Source: Siphonodentalium dalli
Lineage: Eukaryota; Mollusca; Scaphopoda; Gadilida; Siphonodentaliidae
Length of the DNA stretch: 64,000 nucleotides
Direction: 5' to 3'
NCBI GenBank assembly: GCA_032622095.1
Contig: CP136065.1
Coordinates: forward strand, 93,005,343 to 93,069,342
Positions 13,401-28,400 of the stretch are shown here, piece after piece. Within the stretch, counting starts at the first letter, position 1. Each line of letters begins with the position of its first letter. The notes beneath the pieces were generated by a model. That model was given only the letters and a program-made list of their open reading frames with translations. It made no database searches and was not told where the DNA came from. A program made the translations under genes and the position numbers.

Positions 13401-16400
13401 CATACGAGTGGTTTTGCTTTGGTTCGTTAATTACGCTAGCGTATGGTCACATTATATTACAATCACGAAAGTCCACGAAATGTTGGTAAAATGTCGGCGG
13501 TAGCAGCGGTTTTATCGGGACATCAAGGGAGATCAACCCTGCATGGAGGCTACATTATGTATACTGACCAAAGATCCCACGCAACCATTGGTGCAAGCGT
13601 AGTCTTGAGTTAATTTACCGGATGAACCATATACTATGTCGTCCTAGTAACAAACAAATAACACACACAAACATTCGTGTATGTCTTAAATTGAGCTTTG
13701 ATCGCAGTTTTTGTCTTTGAACAAATTATATATGATTGTATGCATGCAAACCGGTAATACACATTGCGATCGGCTGTGTCTCTCAAACTATATACATGCA
13801 TCCTCGTTCGCTGGGTTAAAATCATGCGGTATTGTGAGACTATATCACAGGGAACGACTCGAGTGACTCACAGTATCCGCCCACCAGGTCCCAACGAAAC
13901 GGACTTCGATTTTCATTATTTTCCAGGGTGGAATTAAAGCCGTGGTGTGGACGGATCTGTTTCAGAGCATGGTGATGCTTGCCGGCATGTTCGCAATTCT
14001 AATCAAGGTACCAGTGTATGTGCATGGCCGAAGTATTACTGGGGAAATCCTAACAGAAATAAATTCTACAGATGTCACTGCTAAATATAAGTATTTTGAA
14101 AAGAGTGAGCATTTTCTTAAAATTAGCGTTTATAAAGTTACCATGACGCAAGTATTACGTTATATTATATATAATGTCAATATTATATGAGTTATACCAT
14201 TTAAGAAAACATATTCCTAAATCTATTAGCATTATTTGTCTTTATTATTAATATCATATAATATGATGAACTCATTTATTGATGTACATGTATGTTATAT
14301 GTATTGTTTGTATATATGTATACACGTTTTATAGCATGTTGCAACTTAGATGTTGACTTTGCTAATAAACAATTCAATTAAATTCAATATTAATGACGTT
14401 CGTACTTCACAGGGAACGATGTACGTCGGGGGTCCGTCGGAAGTATTTCGACGCAACGCAGAGGCAGGTCGCTTCAACATCGAGTGAGTACCAAACAGAA
14501 GCTGCATGCAAATAGTGTGTCTCTCATTTGCAGAATTACGTCCCCAGATGGTGAAGATATCCCGCATGGCGGACTAGCGTCACCAAATTCACACACTGGG
14601 AACCTCATTCTGCTTAGGGCTCAACCGCTATGGTAGACCTAGGGTCAGATTGAAGTTCCCCAGTTGAAGTTGGTTATATTGACCCATTAGTCACCTTGAT
14701 TATGGATTTTATCTTCTGCAAATTAGGGGATATAGCAACTTCCTAGAAGGAAAAATGTAACTAAAAACAATGTTAATTTGAGACTAGAGATACTTCCCAG
14801 AAGATGATGCCTAAGCAGAACGAGGTCCACAGAGTGTGAATTTGGTAATGCTAGTTCGCTGTGTGTGATAGCATGTCTAAATTACCCCCCCCCCCCCCCT
14901 GTGGACCTCATTCAAATGCAAATGACAGGCACACTATTTGCAGGCTTGGCTAGATGATCTAATTTTGTGAGTGTCAACCTTGAAATTTCCAACTGCATGC
15001 GTCCCTTCGGTTCAGACCGAAGCTTCCAAGTCCGAGTACTGGCGCTGTAACAGTAAATATAATTGTATCATTTTAACCTCTTAACCCAAGACGATTTTAT
15101 ATCATATTCAACATAACAATTTTAACATATACAAGTATTTTATAGGTAATTTTACGATATCAATATTTTACCCATTGTGAATGGGGTGCTCCTCACACAA
15201 ATGCGGGACTTCACTCCACAACAGAACAGAATGTTTACATAACAATGGTCCCGATGCCAAAATTTAATCTCGTTATTGCAGAGTTATTAATAATGAAAAC
15301 AAGAACAAATTCCATCTAATTTTCTAATTTTACATGTTCGTGTTGATGGTAGTTGTTTTACAGACTTGTGTAGTATTTCGCATGAACCACATGGGCCTGT
15401 AACGCGCTTCGCTGCCCCCCCCCCCCCCCCACCTTTGCACCGCCAAAACTATATACGTGTTTGCTTTACGTTAATAGTATCATATCAGTAAAGCATGAGC
15501 GTATATAGTGTTGGCGTATATAGGGCAGTGCAAAGGGGGCGGGCAGCGGAGCGCGTTACACGTCCCTGTGGCATGAACCCCAATGAAGGCATTTCATTAT
15601 ATGTGATTGATTCAGTATTGGTATTTTAACATGCAATAAAATTGAACGGAAATGTCATGTTTTCTGTCATATTTGACATCTGACGAACGTGCTTCTCGTT
15701 AATTAACAGTTTTGGCTTTGATCCTCGTATACGGATCAACTTCTGGATGGGGGTGTTTGGTGGAATTGTTCGATATACAACGCTATCATTCAACCAGGCG
15801 TCCGTACAGAGGATATCATCCATGCCGACAGTGTCCGCGGCCAGAAGGTAACAAGAAAACTAAGATGCATGCATCAGGTCACCCATGAACTATTTAGCAT
15901 AGAATGATTCAGTTCGGTTGCAGTTTCACAACGTGACATACGATTACACAAGACGAACCTTGAATGTGGAACTATGTAAGAGTGAATATTAATGTTCTAA
16001 ATCCCATGTTTCACCTTTAGTGGTAATTGGATCGTACTTTATTAACACGCAAGTAGTGTAATTAAGTACGGGTAATTAAAAGTAACAAATCGTTTAGTTT
16101 CTATCGTATCGGCTGAAAGGGGTGAGCAGATTGCTGGTGACGAATGCATGTTCTCCTTAGCTGCCAATATAATGTGCATATTTGTCCCGTTATGTTATAC
16201 ACTGTAGCATTGGGGGCGTGTGTTGACATGTTAATTGTTTGGTTCATTAATAACAGATCAGCAGGGATTTGTCGTGATAACGTATACGTGGAAATATGCT
16301 ACCTAAACGGTTAAATTAACGGTTGACCTATTACACCACCGTGTATAGTCGGTTTAAATAGGTATATTATATAGGGACGTGTGCTCAATTTTGGTGTGGA

Positions 16401-19400
16401 CCGATGATCGAAAACAAAAATCAGAGGTAAATGTCGGCGGGCGGGAGGGCCATTTTTTTCAATAATTTTTAAAGAAATTGAGCAGTTGCAGCAGCAGCAG
16501 CAAAACAAGGGTGTACAATTGGCAAATGATGAGGGGCGGTGTGACGTGTAACTAGGATTGAAATTAGATATGCAATTTGGAGATTATTGGATGAGGGATG
16601 TTATATTAATTATATTAAAGGGACGAGAGGGGCCCGTATCGTTGAATTATTGGCATATAATATGAATGTTGTGGTATATATGGACCCTCCCGCATTGGGA
16701 CATGGCACAGGTACAGTTGACTTAAGTGATGTTCTGTGTGGGCACCAATTTGGAGTTCAATATTTTAAGGGCCAAATTTAGAATTTGATGGGTCCATACC
16801 TTTGAACTCTGGGCATATAATATGAATATTGGGGGGCATGTCTCTATTCCGAAGTTTCACTATCCCGAAGGTCCACTGTTCCGAAATTTCTCTGAATGTT
16901 CGCTATTCCGAAGGTTCACCAATCCGAAGGTTCGTTATTCCGAAGGTTCTGTGTTCGGAAGGTTTTTGTTAAATTAAGGTTAATTCTATATTCTAAAGTA
17001 TTGAGAGGGTTCATTATCACGAAGATTCTTTTTATGAAGGAAATAACTTAAAACATTAAATGTGATTTTGTTTTGTTTTCGCGGGTTTTCTTGAGTTTAA
17101 TGTCATTACGTATTCTCATTACATATTCACGCCAAGCAGCCCACACAATTGCTATGTTTCCATACGATTTAATGTGATTACGTGTGACCTAATATCTCAA
17201 TAATCTGAGGCAACAGTTGGGGCTATATAACGATCAATGAATACTGGAGGCTATAACAAACTGCGCAGCAGAATATCGCTGAATGGACGAGTATGAGATG
17301 AGCCTAACTGCAATTGTGACTTTGTTTAAAAACCCACTTAATTTTCGAGCCATTCATTTTTTTTATAGTATATACGGTTTTAATAACAATTTATGCAGGG
17401 GGCGGGAAAAACTGCAGACACAGGGTGGAAAAACTGTTTTCTTCGATTTGGGCCCGAAAAAAAAGCAAAAACTGCAGGGTTGTTTCACTGACCATTTGAT
17501 CCCCCCCCCCCCCCCCCAGAAAAATCAAATCTACCCCAGCCGGAAAACAACTCGGTTTGACCGGAAACCGAAAAAAACACCGGAGTGTATATCATAAATT
17601 GTTACAATTCATGAGAAGGTGCTTGGTAACTTAGTTTAGATTATTATGACTAAAATGGTCATTGTCTACCAGTAGAACGCAGATTTGTACCTCGTGATGT
17701 CATGACATGTACAAACATGTATATTGGTGATCGCAACGCTTTGTATGCACTTTAAAAAGATGCAAATGTGCACTTTAAAAAGATGCAAGTGAGATACCAG
17801 CATATAACTGTTTTCTGATACCATTGGAGGAGAAAAATTTTAATACATGGGATAGTTCTGCAGTAAAAATTTGCCAGATAAGCGATCGCAGGGTAGAATT
17901 ATGCAATCGACTGGTAGACACTGACATAGTCGGCATTATTAAGAGGGTTAATGGGGTCAATATCACATGTAAACCAAGACAGTGGTTATCCAAAATTGTT
18001 TTATGTGGATTATACTACTCATGCATATATGATTTGGATATTAAGGTTAATCCATATTCTATAAAATGAGAGAAAATTGAAGTTGTGAGTCTGAAAATAC
18101 ATATTTGGAAAAAAATTACATGCAAATATTTTTCCGACAACCGTAAAACGGACGGATTTCGACGAAGGGGTACTTTTCTCCGGGTGGGGGTGTTTTGGAC
18201 GGGTCAAATCATGACCCTGACCTGACCTTAACTTTCGAAATAGTCAATTGAAGGTCAAATCGCGCCTTTCACCGGAAATCAGATGGGAAACAGCCCGGGC
18301 GAAGTCGGACCCATCAGCTTGTGTAATAAAGAAGACAGTTTGAAGAAAGTAATGTATGACACGAGAAACGGGAAAACTTGAAATATGGAAGTATGCAAAT
18401 TTCCCACATAAAATTTGAAAGCTAGTTTATAGAATAATTGTATTATAATTTATATTTATGGCTAATAATATGATATTGGTGGCGTTACCATTTCTTACTA
18501 TGGTTTTCTTGTTGATAATCTCATGTTGGTATCCTGCTTCTCTATAGGAATCAGATTGCGTTTCTAGAGTCGGGGAGCGAGTACACCGTGGAATGCTAAA
18601 GGTGAAGGTAACTGAAGAATGACCTTCACCTGATACATGCGACACGTTACTAAAGGATGACATCCCGTTTATTTGATTTGTACATAATATCTAAACAAGA
18701 AAAGATAAATCTTTCAACTCCGATGGAATAATTCCAACATTAAGAGAATTCAATTTCTTATGTACATTTGTAAGACTGGAATTACATGTTCGCAAGACCT
18801 GTGGCATTTACGACACAAAGCTGAATCCCTAGCAATTTCCAAATTATCCAAAACATCATCGCAAATGTGCCGTGGAACCTTTGACACTTGATTAGAGAAC
18901 AAGAATTTACAACACATACCACATTCAAAATCAGCACGCTCTCGTATTGCACACTCATATTCAACATTGTGATTAACATCAGACACATAATCTAAATTTA
19001 ATAGATCTACCCATGTGTCAACTTCATAAACAAAAGACACTGGAGGTGTGAAACTGTCCGATACAGAGTAAATAAATGAAACAGGTGAATGAAATTCATG
19101 TAAATTGTCTAGGTCAATACACAATGATATGGAAGTGTGATCAATTGGAACGCACTTGACTGGCAATATCTGATTACTACATTCAATATCAAACTGTACT
19201 GGATTCACATTTGTTGTTTTTTTCCTTTGATTGATTTTACTACATGTACCATAACAATGATCTTTATTAATCCGGAGTAAATCTGCTCGATTTCTGGCAG
19301 CAACCACATGATCGTTATACACTTCACATGATGCGACAGTATATGGGATATTTGGATTACATGTATATGGCACATTTGTGTCATACATATCACCATTCAA

Positions 19401-22400
19401 ATTTGTTGACAGAAAATTTCTATCATTGTCCACCGAAGCATTTAAGACTACATTAACATTCTGTTGTAAAGCATCGTTTTTCTTACTTAAACGTTTGGAG
19501 CACTTCTTTAATGAGCTTGAAACATATTGGTGATCACTACAGCTACCGGTAGCCCATACATGTACATTACTAGTATTATTCTTAACACTATTCCGAAATT
19601 TGCTTTCAACACACACATATTGATTTGTCTGCACTTGCATACCATTATCATTATTTATTGTCTAACATCTATATATAAGACATTCTAGACAAATTACAAA
19701 TAAATATATACAAATATGATTGATTGATTGATTGATTGATTGGGGTTTATTGTCGCTTTAGCCACTAAGGCCATATCACGACATTGCCAGTTTTAGTGGT
19801 GGAGGAAATCCGCACACTTGCGACTAATCTAACAGTGATTTCAATGGCTGATAAACTCGTCAACCATGTGCGGCAAACCACCGGCCATCGGCGAGTAACT
19901 GGTAACTCCACCAGATAACGATTTCGAGTTACAAAGTCCACGATGGAAACATGTGGATTTGAACCCTAATCGCCAGCGCTGGAGGGCGAACGGCTTGGAG
20001 TTGTACCTCTAACCGATTGAGCCACCGAGGCCCCTTATATACAAATAATATATACAGTCACGTGTGCATCATCACGCATAATATAATCATAATACATTGA
20101 ATTAATTTCCGTGTTCATTTAAGATCTTTCTAAGATGTATTAATCTATAGTCATTTAATTAACTTGATTTATATATATCATATATGTGGTTATTATTAGG
20201 CGCGTATTTATATAACAGAACACTTTGCTGGGCCGGTCCGGCGCGCCAAGAGTAGAGATCGACGCTGGGCGAGCATGACCAACTCGGACAACTCTGATTC
20301 GCACTCTTCACCTGACATTGGTCAATTATACTATCTTGACATGCTTCAACGGTTACATTTATAACGACATTTCCCTTTGTTTTTAAATCGTTATCGGCTG
20401 TGGTGCTCACTGCTGAATCAATCATAAATGGCCCACTTTCAATTCTTCCAATAGCTGTCACTGTCTGTGTTATAATAGGAGTGATCTCAAAACAATTCCC
20501 TGCATAATTATCAAACACGTGCAGAATAAGTTCATCAAAGGACTCAAAATTCAACAAAGATGCTGTACCTCCAGATAAAGTTCGTCCTAACAAATCTCGT
20601 TGATGAGATTCAAAAATTGTAAATATATTTCTTGGTCTGTCAATATAAAAGCTAACAGTGATGTCTCCAAATGTTATAATGTGAAATTAACTAATACTTG
20701 ATGCTGAAATCAATGATTCAAGAAACGATTGTTGCCCAAAAACGCTGTCTATATCCGCATTTACAACACCATGAAATTGGTGTGGAAAATATTGTTAAAC
20801 AGGTCAAAATTTTCGGGCAAATGATAATGTCCAAGATATCCAGTGTTTGAATTTAGAATGTCCCTATGTACACTTTGAACTAACTGCGAATACAAAATCG
20901 TTCCCTGTTCTAACAGTCCATCCAAATCATATGCATCAATGTTCACAAGTTGATCATTTTGGTTTTGATCGTTGATCCGGCCAGATAAAATAACAATGTT
21001 ACCAAAGCAATTGCTGTACACTGAACACCATTAAAAGATGAAAACTGTTGGCAGCCCTGGTGTAAATTTGCCCTCACAGCTCTGACCATGGTGATTGACT
21101 GATTCTGAATCAGATACACAGTAAAATGGAAGGCAAAAGAATAAAATATTATCAGAATAACAAATAGTGAATGGAGAAAAATTCGTTAAAAGAAAAAGAT
21201 TTATTTGGAATTTGAATTATTTTGATTTGTAAATCTAAATCGCGAAAGAAAATTCAGATGTTCCAGTAATTTGACTAAATTTAGCAATCGCAGAAAATGG
21301 CAACACGCCAACTACTAGAGTAACAGAACAAAGGATTATTGAAATCTGTGATTATACAAATCTGTATCTGTATCTGTAGTGGTACGTCGTAGGAACCAGT
21401 TCGCAGGTGCGGTGGATATTTGCAGAACTGATCTTACCATCGTGTTATCAACACAAAATTGACTATTATTTATCAAATGACATCGCCATCATAAATTAAA
21501 TAAATGAAACAAGTCAATAAAAATTTCTCTGCCTGGACTAATAATAAAAATGGCGACGTCTTCGTGGAATTCTATCATTTCTGCGCATGAGCAAGAAACT
21601 TCATAAGGAGTTGCCATATAAGGAAACTGCAATCTCAATAATTACCAAGCAATTAAAGTCTTAACGTACAAGTCAGAAATATTGTTTCATGATCGAACTG
21701 CGGACCTGATAATTATCGAAATATGTAGTCGAAATAATTTTTAATTAGTTAATCACATTTAGACATCAACACACTCTTAAAGACGCAATACGCCGCCATC
21801 TAATGTCGTTATTTAACTGTGTCGGTGTTTGTTGTTATCAATAGTTTATTGCTTTTTAGTAAGACCATTGTATCTGTTTTGCGCATGCGCAAGTCACTTT
21901 CCATATTTGGAATTTCCATATATGGGATTTGTGTTAACCTCAATACCGATCAAGCCATAACAAATAACCACGCAATTATCTTAGCATAAAAATAAGATAT
22001 ATTGTAATTTATGCAACTACGACCCTGGTAACCCTGATAACTAATAAAATATACCGGCCAATTCATTTTAAGGTCGTTATTTCACTTTGCTTTAGGCATA
22101 AATACACTCTTAAACGCACAGAAACGACCCATTGGCGTTAAATTAAATATACTCGGTATTTATTATATTACTTTTTTATTGCTCAGTATAGAGTTAGATC
22201 CTCGACACCTGTCAATATATTTGGGCTTAATTCATCTGATGCGGTATTATTCCTCGAAATAAACAACAAAGCCGTCGTTACTTCGAAATGTAGTTTGGGC
22301 TAACATTTACACAAATCCTCCATGTGTTCTCAGTCGACACACAGATCATCCCAGAAACTGTGAAATAAACACCCAAGGTTTGGGTGAAATAACATAGTAT

Positions 22401-25400
22401 CCTTGGGCATATATTTGGGCATAAGTGATACCTTTCGCATAATTAACTACTACTGATAAATTTACGAATAGCTTGTACGGAAGTCGTAAATTTTTCGTAT
22501 ATACGGTTCAAAACACTTTTCACAGAATTGACGACTATACGCCCGTTTGTGAGAAAATAGTGCCATTCAAAACTTCTTGCCACTCGCAGTAAGGTGATAT
22601 GAATATATTTACTGTTATTTGCCTGTGAACTTAATTGTGTTGTTATCATCAATCATAGTTAATGGTAGGCTCGGTAATTGCACGGAATGCTCGCGTGCCC
22701 ATATATGTTTGGCTTCTCGAAACCGTAATCGTAACTACGGATATGGCAAAACGCCAAGTAGCTGGTATCTATACTATATATTTTGAGACTACCGTATATA
22801 TATATGTGTGTACTTTATAGAATCGAAAACGACTGCACCCATCGAGCTCAAATATCGTATATAAGTGCAAAACCCCACGGGGATCGTCCACGTCACATTT
22901 TGGACAAGCTTTGACCACTCATTCTCCACTCCCAATCACAAAAACGGCACTGCGGTGGTTAATCAAGTGATAATTTAATGAGCGTTTGTTTTTGACGCAT
23001 CGCTATAAAAGAGCGTTTGTTTACAATTCAGGGGCTGCTCAATGGCCACGGGCAGGTTAAAAAAAATCATACCTCTTTTATGGACGGGTATCATAATTTC
23101 TCTTGATTAAAAAGTCTGTCGTTCCTAGGAACGGGGAAGTTTAGGACGGGTACCATGAATTATAACTCATTGAAAAACAAAGAATGCGTTGTCTGTCGTT
23201 CCTAGGAGGGGGGATTTCATCGGGTAATTTTTTCCGCCAGAAAAAGGCACAATTAACTCATTGAAAAACAAAAAATTCAATTAAAAGTTAAATTAAATTA
23301 AAAAAAAAAACAACTTTAAATAAAAACAAAATAATTTTTTTAAATGTTATGTTTCTGACCAACCACGCCAGTGGCGGGCTAACCTGCTAGTACTATATAT
23401 TATGGAAAGAAAACAAATTCTAGTGACGTAGTACCCTATTCGTATTTCTTATCAGTAATAGCTCATTATGCGAAATGTGTCACTTATTTTGTCCTCCCGA
23501 AACAAACAGTTGTTGTCGATCCAACGATTCAATGCCAACATATAACATGCTATAAACTAAAGTTACAAACTCACAAATGGCAGAATACATACATACAGCT
23601 TTGATTGTTTGTACGTAAACATACTTCCCTTGTTATACGTTTAAAAAATGGCCACGACCACACGTCGTCGAATGAGTTTAAATTCTATATCGAGAGATCG
23701 TGAATGAATATAGAAACAATCGTACATGTAATGTGTATATCACTACCCAGTCACGACACAGAAGGGCACTCATAGTTGGGGAAATACGAAACGCTTCCAC
23801 ACATATATTCGTAAATAACAGCTTGTTTGTGAAATATCAAATCATTTTGAAATTCATAGACCATGACGAATCCGAGTATGTCAATAACATGACTTTTGAT
23901 TAGGTTAGTATTCTGAATTCATTGAGTTTTTACTGGAGAAACATACGTGTAGTTTTATCTATCATACACTGTATAGTCATTATCACGCCCGCGTGTATAC
24001 TGTTGGCCAAATATTAGAAACATGTGGGCCGATGCGGCGATGGGACTTTTATAAATAGAAAATTGTTTTTTCCGGTTTATTTAAAAGTCGAACTGCGCGA
24101 TCAGGAGGCCGGTCACCGGTAAAAGGTGTAGTTGGGAATTTCAATTTCGTTTATTGTCCTTTACATTATTATGTCAATAATGTTGATTTTTTTTTGGTGA
24201 CAAGCTATGTCAATTACCAATAAAAGAAATTTAAAAGATAAGTTGTAAGTCTTATATTTCAACTTTTATAGATATGTTTCGTTCTGCAGCCCACTGATGG
24301 TTGTGGTCGGAGACGGCCGAGTCGGGCCGCCGGTTCGTTAATTAGGTGCTGGTTGTTATTTTAACGGAATTCTGAGTTGGTCATTCGCGAAACCAATATA
24401 TTTTATATTCTATAATTAAAATCATGGGTATATAATATATTATCTTGTTTATGGATATTGTAGGGAGGCTAATCTTGCTGTGTCAAATTGAGCTATAGTG
24501 ATGGGATTTATCGCAGGACAACACATTTCGGGTTTTCGCGGGGTGTGTATCCGCTGGATGTCTTATAGTTGCAGTATGTAACAATTATGACCGCGTTAAT
24601 TGCTTTCGATGTTTAGATATGAACAATGGCTGGACCATGCACTCTTGGCGGGAACACAATACCTCCGATTTTTGATCCGTATTTAGAATATTTCTGGTGT
24701 GGTGAAATGAGAAACCGGCAGTAATAAGCCGTAGTTGTTTGTAATAATTCGAAGGATTATTTGTTTTAATGGAATTCCGAGGCGGTGGATTCATGTAACC
24801 AATATATTTTATATTATAATTTATATTTATGACTAATAATATGATCTTGAGGGCGTTACCATTTCTGATTATGGTTTTCTTGTATATACTGGGTCGTCTG
24901 GTAGGAAATGACAGAGATAATGCGAACTTCTTACCTGTGGTCTATGTATTAGTATACACACAACTGCAGGTGCTTGGTCGCCATCAGAGATAATAGAAAA
25001 TGGCGAAATAGAAACATAATCGGATGGGGTCTTAAACATCAACTTTCGTTCTCATCAATTAATTTAATTTGCCAGCGACAATGAATATTTGTGAAAATAA
25101 TCGAATTTCCATGACAGAAGTGTGTGTTCCACCCAGGCTTGGGGCAATTACTTGTGAATGTAATTAATTACAATTACTTCAACATTTTTCAATTACAATT
25201 ACAATTCCCATTACATCTAATTCACAATGTAATTAATTACAATTACTTTGAAATGTAATTCAATTACAATTACATTTCAGTACAGAATTGAAGTAGGAAA
25301 ACTTTTTATTTATATGAACTTTATTTGATAACAAAACATAAATTTAATACAGGCAAGATAAAATACACGAAGAAGCACAATAATGAAGCACACTTGGTAC

Positions 25401-28400
25401 AGAGCATCCAATGTATTAGGTCCAGGATAGGTGTTCGTATAACTGAGCGAATCATGATTTATAGCTGGCAATTCCAGCGTGTTGCATAGGCAACTTGTAG
25501 CCTGGGTTGATCTTCTAGAAATTGGGATGATATCAGAGATTTGGTAACTTGCTGATGGTGCTTGTGTGACTGTGGATTCATAGACATCGTGATGCTTTCG
25601 CTATAAAATGAAAATAATAAGAGTATTTTAGTAACACATACATGTATCCATCATTTAATTATTAAGGGAATAAGACCGTCCCAGTAAGTCAGACACAATG
25701 CCAGTCCATTGTGAAGGACAATGAGATAATCAACACTCTAATTGTTAATTAGAGTCGTAAACATAATTAGCCTTTGTGGCCACCAGCTTACTGGTGACAC
25801 AATGCATCCACTAGACACTGCTAATTGGGGGATTAGTGAGGCAGCTATTTGTCCCCACATTGTCATTCAGTTGTAAATTAGAAGGGACAAGGCACAATGC
25901 ATATGCCAATAACACCATATGACTGAAGTAATATGTCAATGGAATTAAACAATACTAATACAGAGAAATGGAAACTTACCTTTAAATGTGTCACAAAATT
26001 GGAGGTAACTTTTTTGGAACCGGAGAGTGTAGTTGGGTAAAGTTTGCACTTCGCTTTCATAATACACGATGTGGCTTTCTGCAAATCAAAATGCTGCCAG
26101 ATTTTGTTTGTAGACATGTTGATAGCATTTTTAGCAATGGTTGGTATGAATTTCTACCATAGCATACATACCATATCAGGTGGAGATAATGAAACATGAT
26201 CATAAGAGTGATCTATTATAGTGATCTATTGTCAATTATTTGAAGTTGATTTCTCATTGTATTTATCAAAACAAGCCTTCTACATCAAAGGTTAACCAAT
26301 GCTTAAGCAAACAAAGAGGTGTCAACAGAATTAACCATTGAGACACAGTGGATGAAAACTCAGTGTTGTGACAACATAGTGATGGCCAGTCACCAGTATT
26401 ACACTTTGAAATTTGGGAAAAAACATTTGAAGAAACCAATGGATGAATCAAGAAAGAGAACTTTGAGAAGAAATAAGTACCTGTGATTTTGAAGTAATTG
26501 AAATTAGACCCAAATTACAATTACAATTACAACCTAACCAATTACAATTGCAATTACATGTAATTGAGAATAAACTCAATTACCAATTACATGCGATTAC
26601 TTGAAAAAATGTAATTAATTACAGTCAATTACAATTACAAATTACAAGTAGAGGTCAGATTCCATGGAATCAGATATACTTCCATGGTATTCCATCCCAT
26701 CCCATGGGAGTGTTATGCGTATATGTGTGTTCCTCTTCGTGCGAATGCATATTGGTGCCTCACGATCCGATGGTGGACATGCATTGACATTTCTAAATCT
26801 CATATATATTTTGAAGACCTCTGTTTGTCTGTCTGTATGTTTGTCTGTATGCCATTTATACAAATCTACGATTCTCGACCGATCGGGACGAAACTTGGTA
26901 CGTGTGTGTAGTTTGACCAGGCGGTCGTCGTTGTCGTATTGGCGAACCCGTGCGACGCCCGTGCAGCGCATGCGCAGACGAGATCTCGGAAACGGGTGGA
27001 GCTATCGACTTGAAATTTGGTATGTGAATGTATCTTGTCCCGGATACGAATTTATCGGGTCAAATCGGGTAAAACGAACGGATTTCGACGAAATTTGATA
27101 CCTAGGAAAACTTTTGTCCGGGGAGTGTTTTGGACATGTCAAATCGTGACAATAGGTTACTTTTACAGTAGAGCGGACATACCTGTATAGTATATCGGTG
27201 AGCATATTCATGCATTTGCCTTGATTCTTGATAAGTCCGTTTGAATTTGCGTCATGAATAGGGGTTTGAATTTGAGTAATATATATCACCCGTTACAACG
27301 TTATACTAAAAAGTGTACTAATCTTGCGTTTAGATACTACTTATCACATCCACTCATCGAAAAGTTTTTATCTCAATATATGATTTTCGGAATAATTTTC
27401 CCCATTTGATCTTCGGTGGAATTTGCCAAATCTGAACCCACCCGACACAAACACTCCCTTGAGCAGGTTGCGTTTATATTAGAGAGGTCAAATTTTGAAG
27501 GCATACCTGCAGTATACCGGCTTACGTACCACCGCATTAAACTCGCTCCTACATTAGCCCGTTTGGATTTGGGGCTAATAATCGGCTAGTGATAGACTAC
27601 AGAAGTATATATATTTATGATATATAGCGTTGTCACGAGTAAACCGTTCCATCTGAAAATTAGAAAATCGCCCTCTGGATGCGCGTGAACACTAGCCATC
27701 GGATGTACTCGTTAAAAAAATTATCTCGATGTTTGAATCCCCCCCCCCCCCCCCTTGCAATTTTCGTGGAATTTTCCTAAAGTCTCAACCCACACTGACA
27801 CGCATTCTCCGTTGGGCATATTACATAGCCATCAAACTGCTGGGACGTACATAAAGTATGTCAACGTACATGCCACGACATTATCTTGCTCTTTAACCAG
27901 CCGGTTTGGATCTGGCGGGAACAGTAGTTGCAATATTTCCGTACCCCGTAACGCGGAAAGTACTGGGTAAAAACATTTTTCAGCGGTATATTCGAGTCCG
28001 AATCTCTCGTCCAATTCGGAATATGCAATAAAAAAAAATTGAGCTCTGTACTTATAAAAACAAAACAAAAAAAACAAAACAAAACATTGGTTTATTCATC
28101 CTGGTGTATAGTGTGTCCATTTTTATGGGCGGTAACTCCTCAGGAAAAGCTCGGACACACATTTTGATGCCGTTGGTCTGTAGGGCATATCGAGTTGTGC
28201 ATACGGTCCAATTTTCGATGCTCTGCTCCTTATAATTTCCGAGATAATAAAATGACATGTTTTCGTATAAGGGGAGATAACTTTGCGAAGAAAGCGCGGA
28301 CAATATTCGTTATGCGACTAAGGCATACAACTCATTTGCCCCAACATACTTACCAACGTTTAGTTTTCTACTGCTGATACTTTTCGAAATATAGTGATTA

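Larger units (their letters stand above)
25136..26655 (-). mobile_element. Truncated hAT-type transposon
   Basis: Both ends consist of TAATTACAATTAC-type sub-repeats (25150-25290 and 26500-26655), as in hAT elements whose ends read CTTGGGGCAATTACTTGT. The interior encodes a BED zinc finger in two exons on the minus strand (25980-26117 and 25310-25600). No catalytic transposase region is present, so it is an internally deleted copy. The right terminus is not sharply defined. Confidence 0.65.

Noticed and set aside
19717-20035. Possible tRNA gene
   Set aside because: A and B boxes are present, but the sequence continues into a SINE body and CAAT tail with a target duplication, so it is a SINE head.
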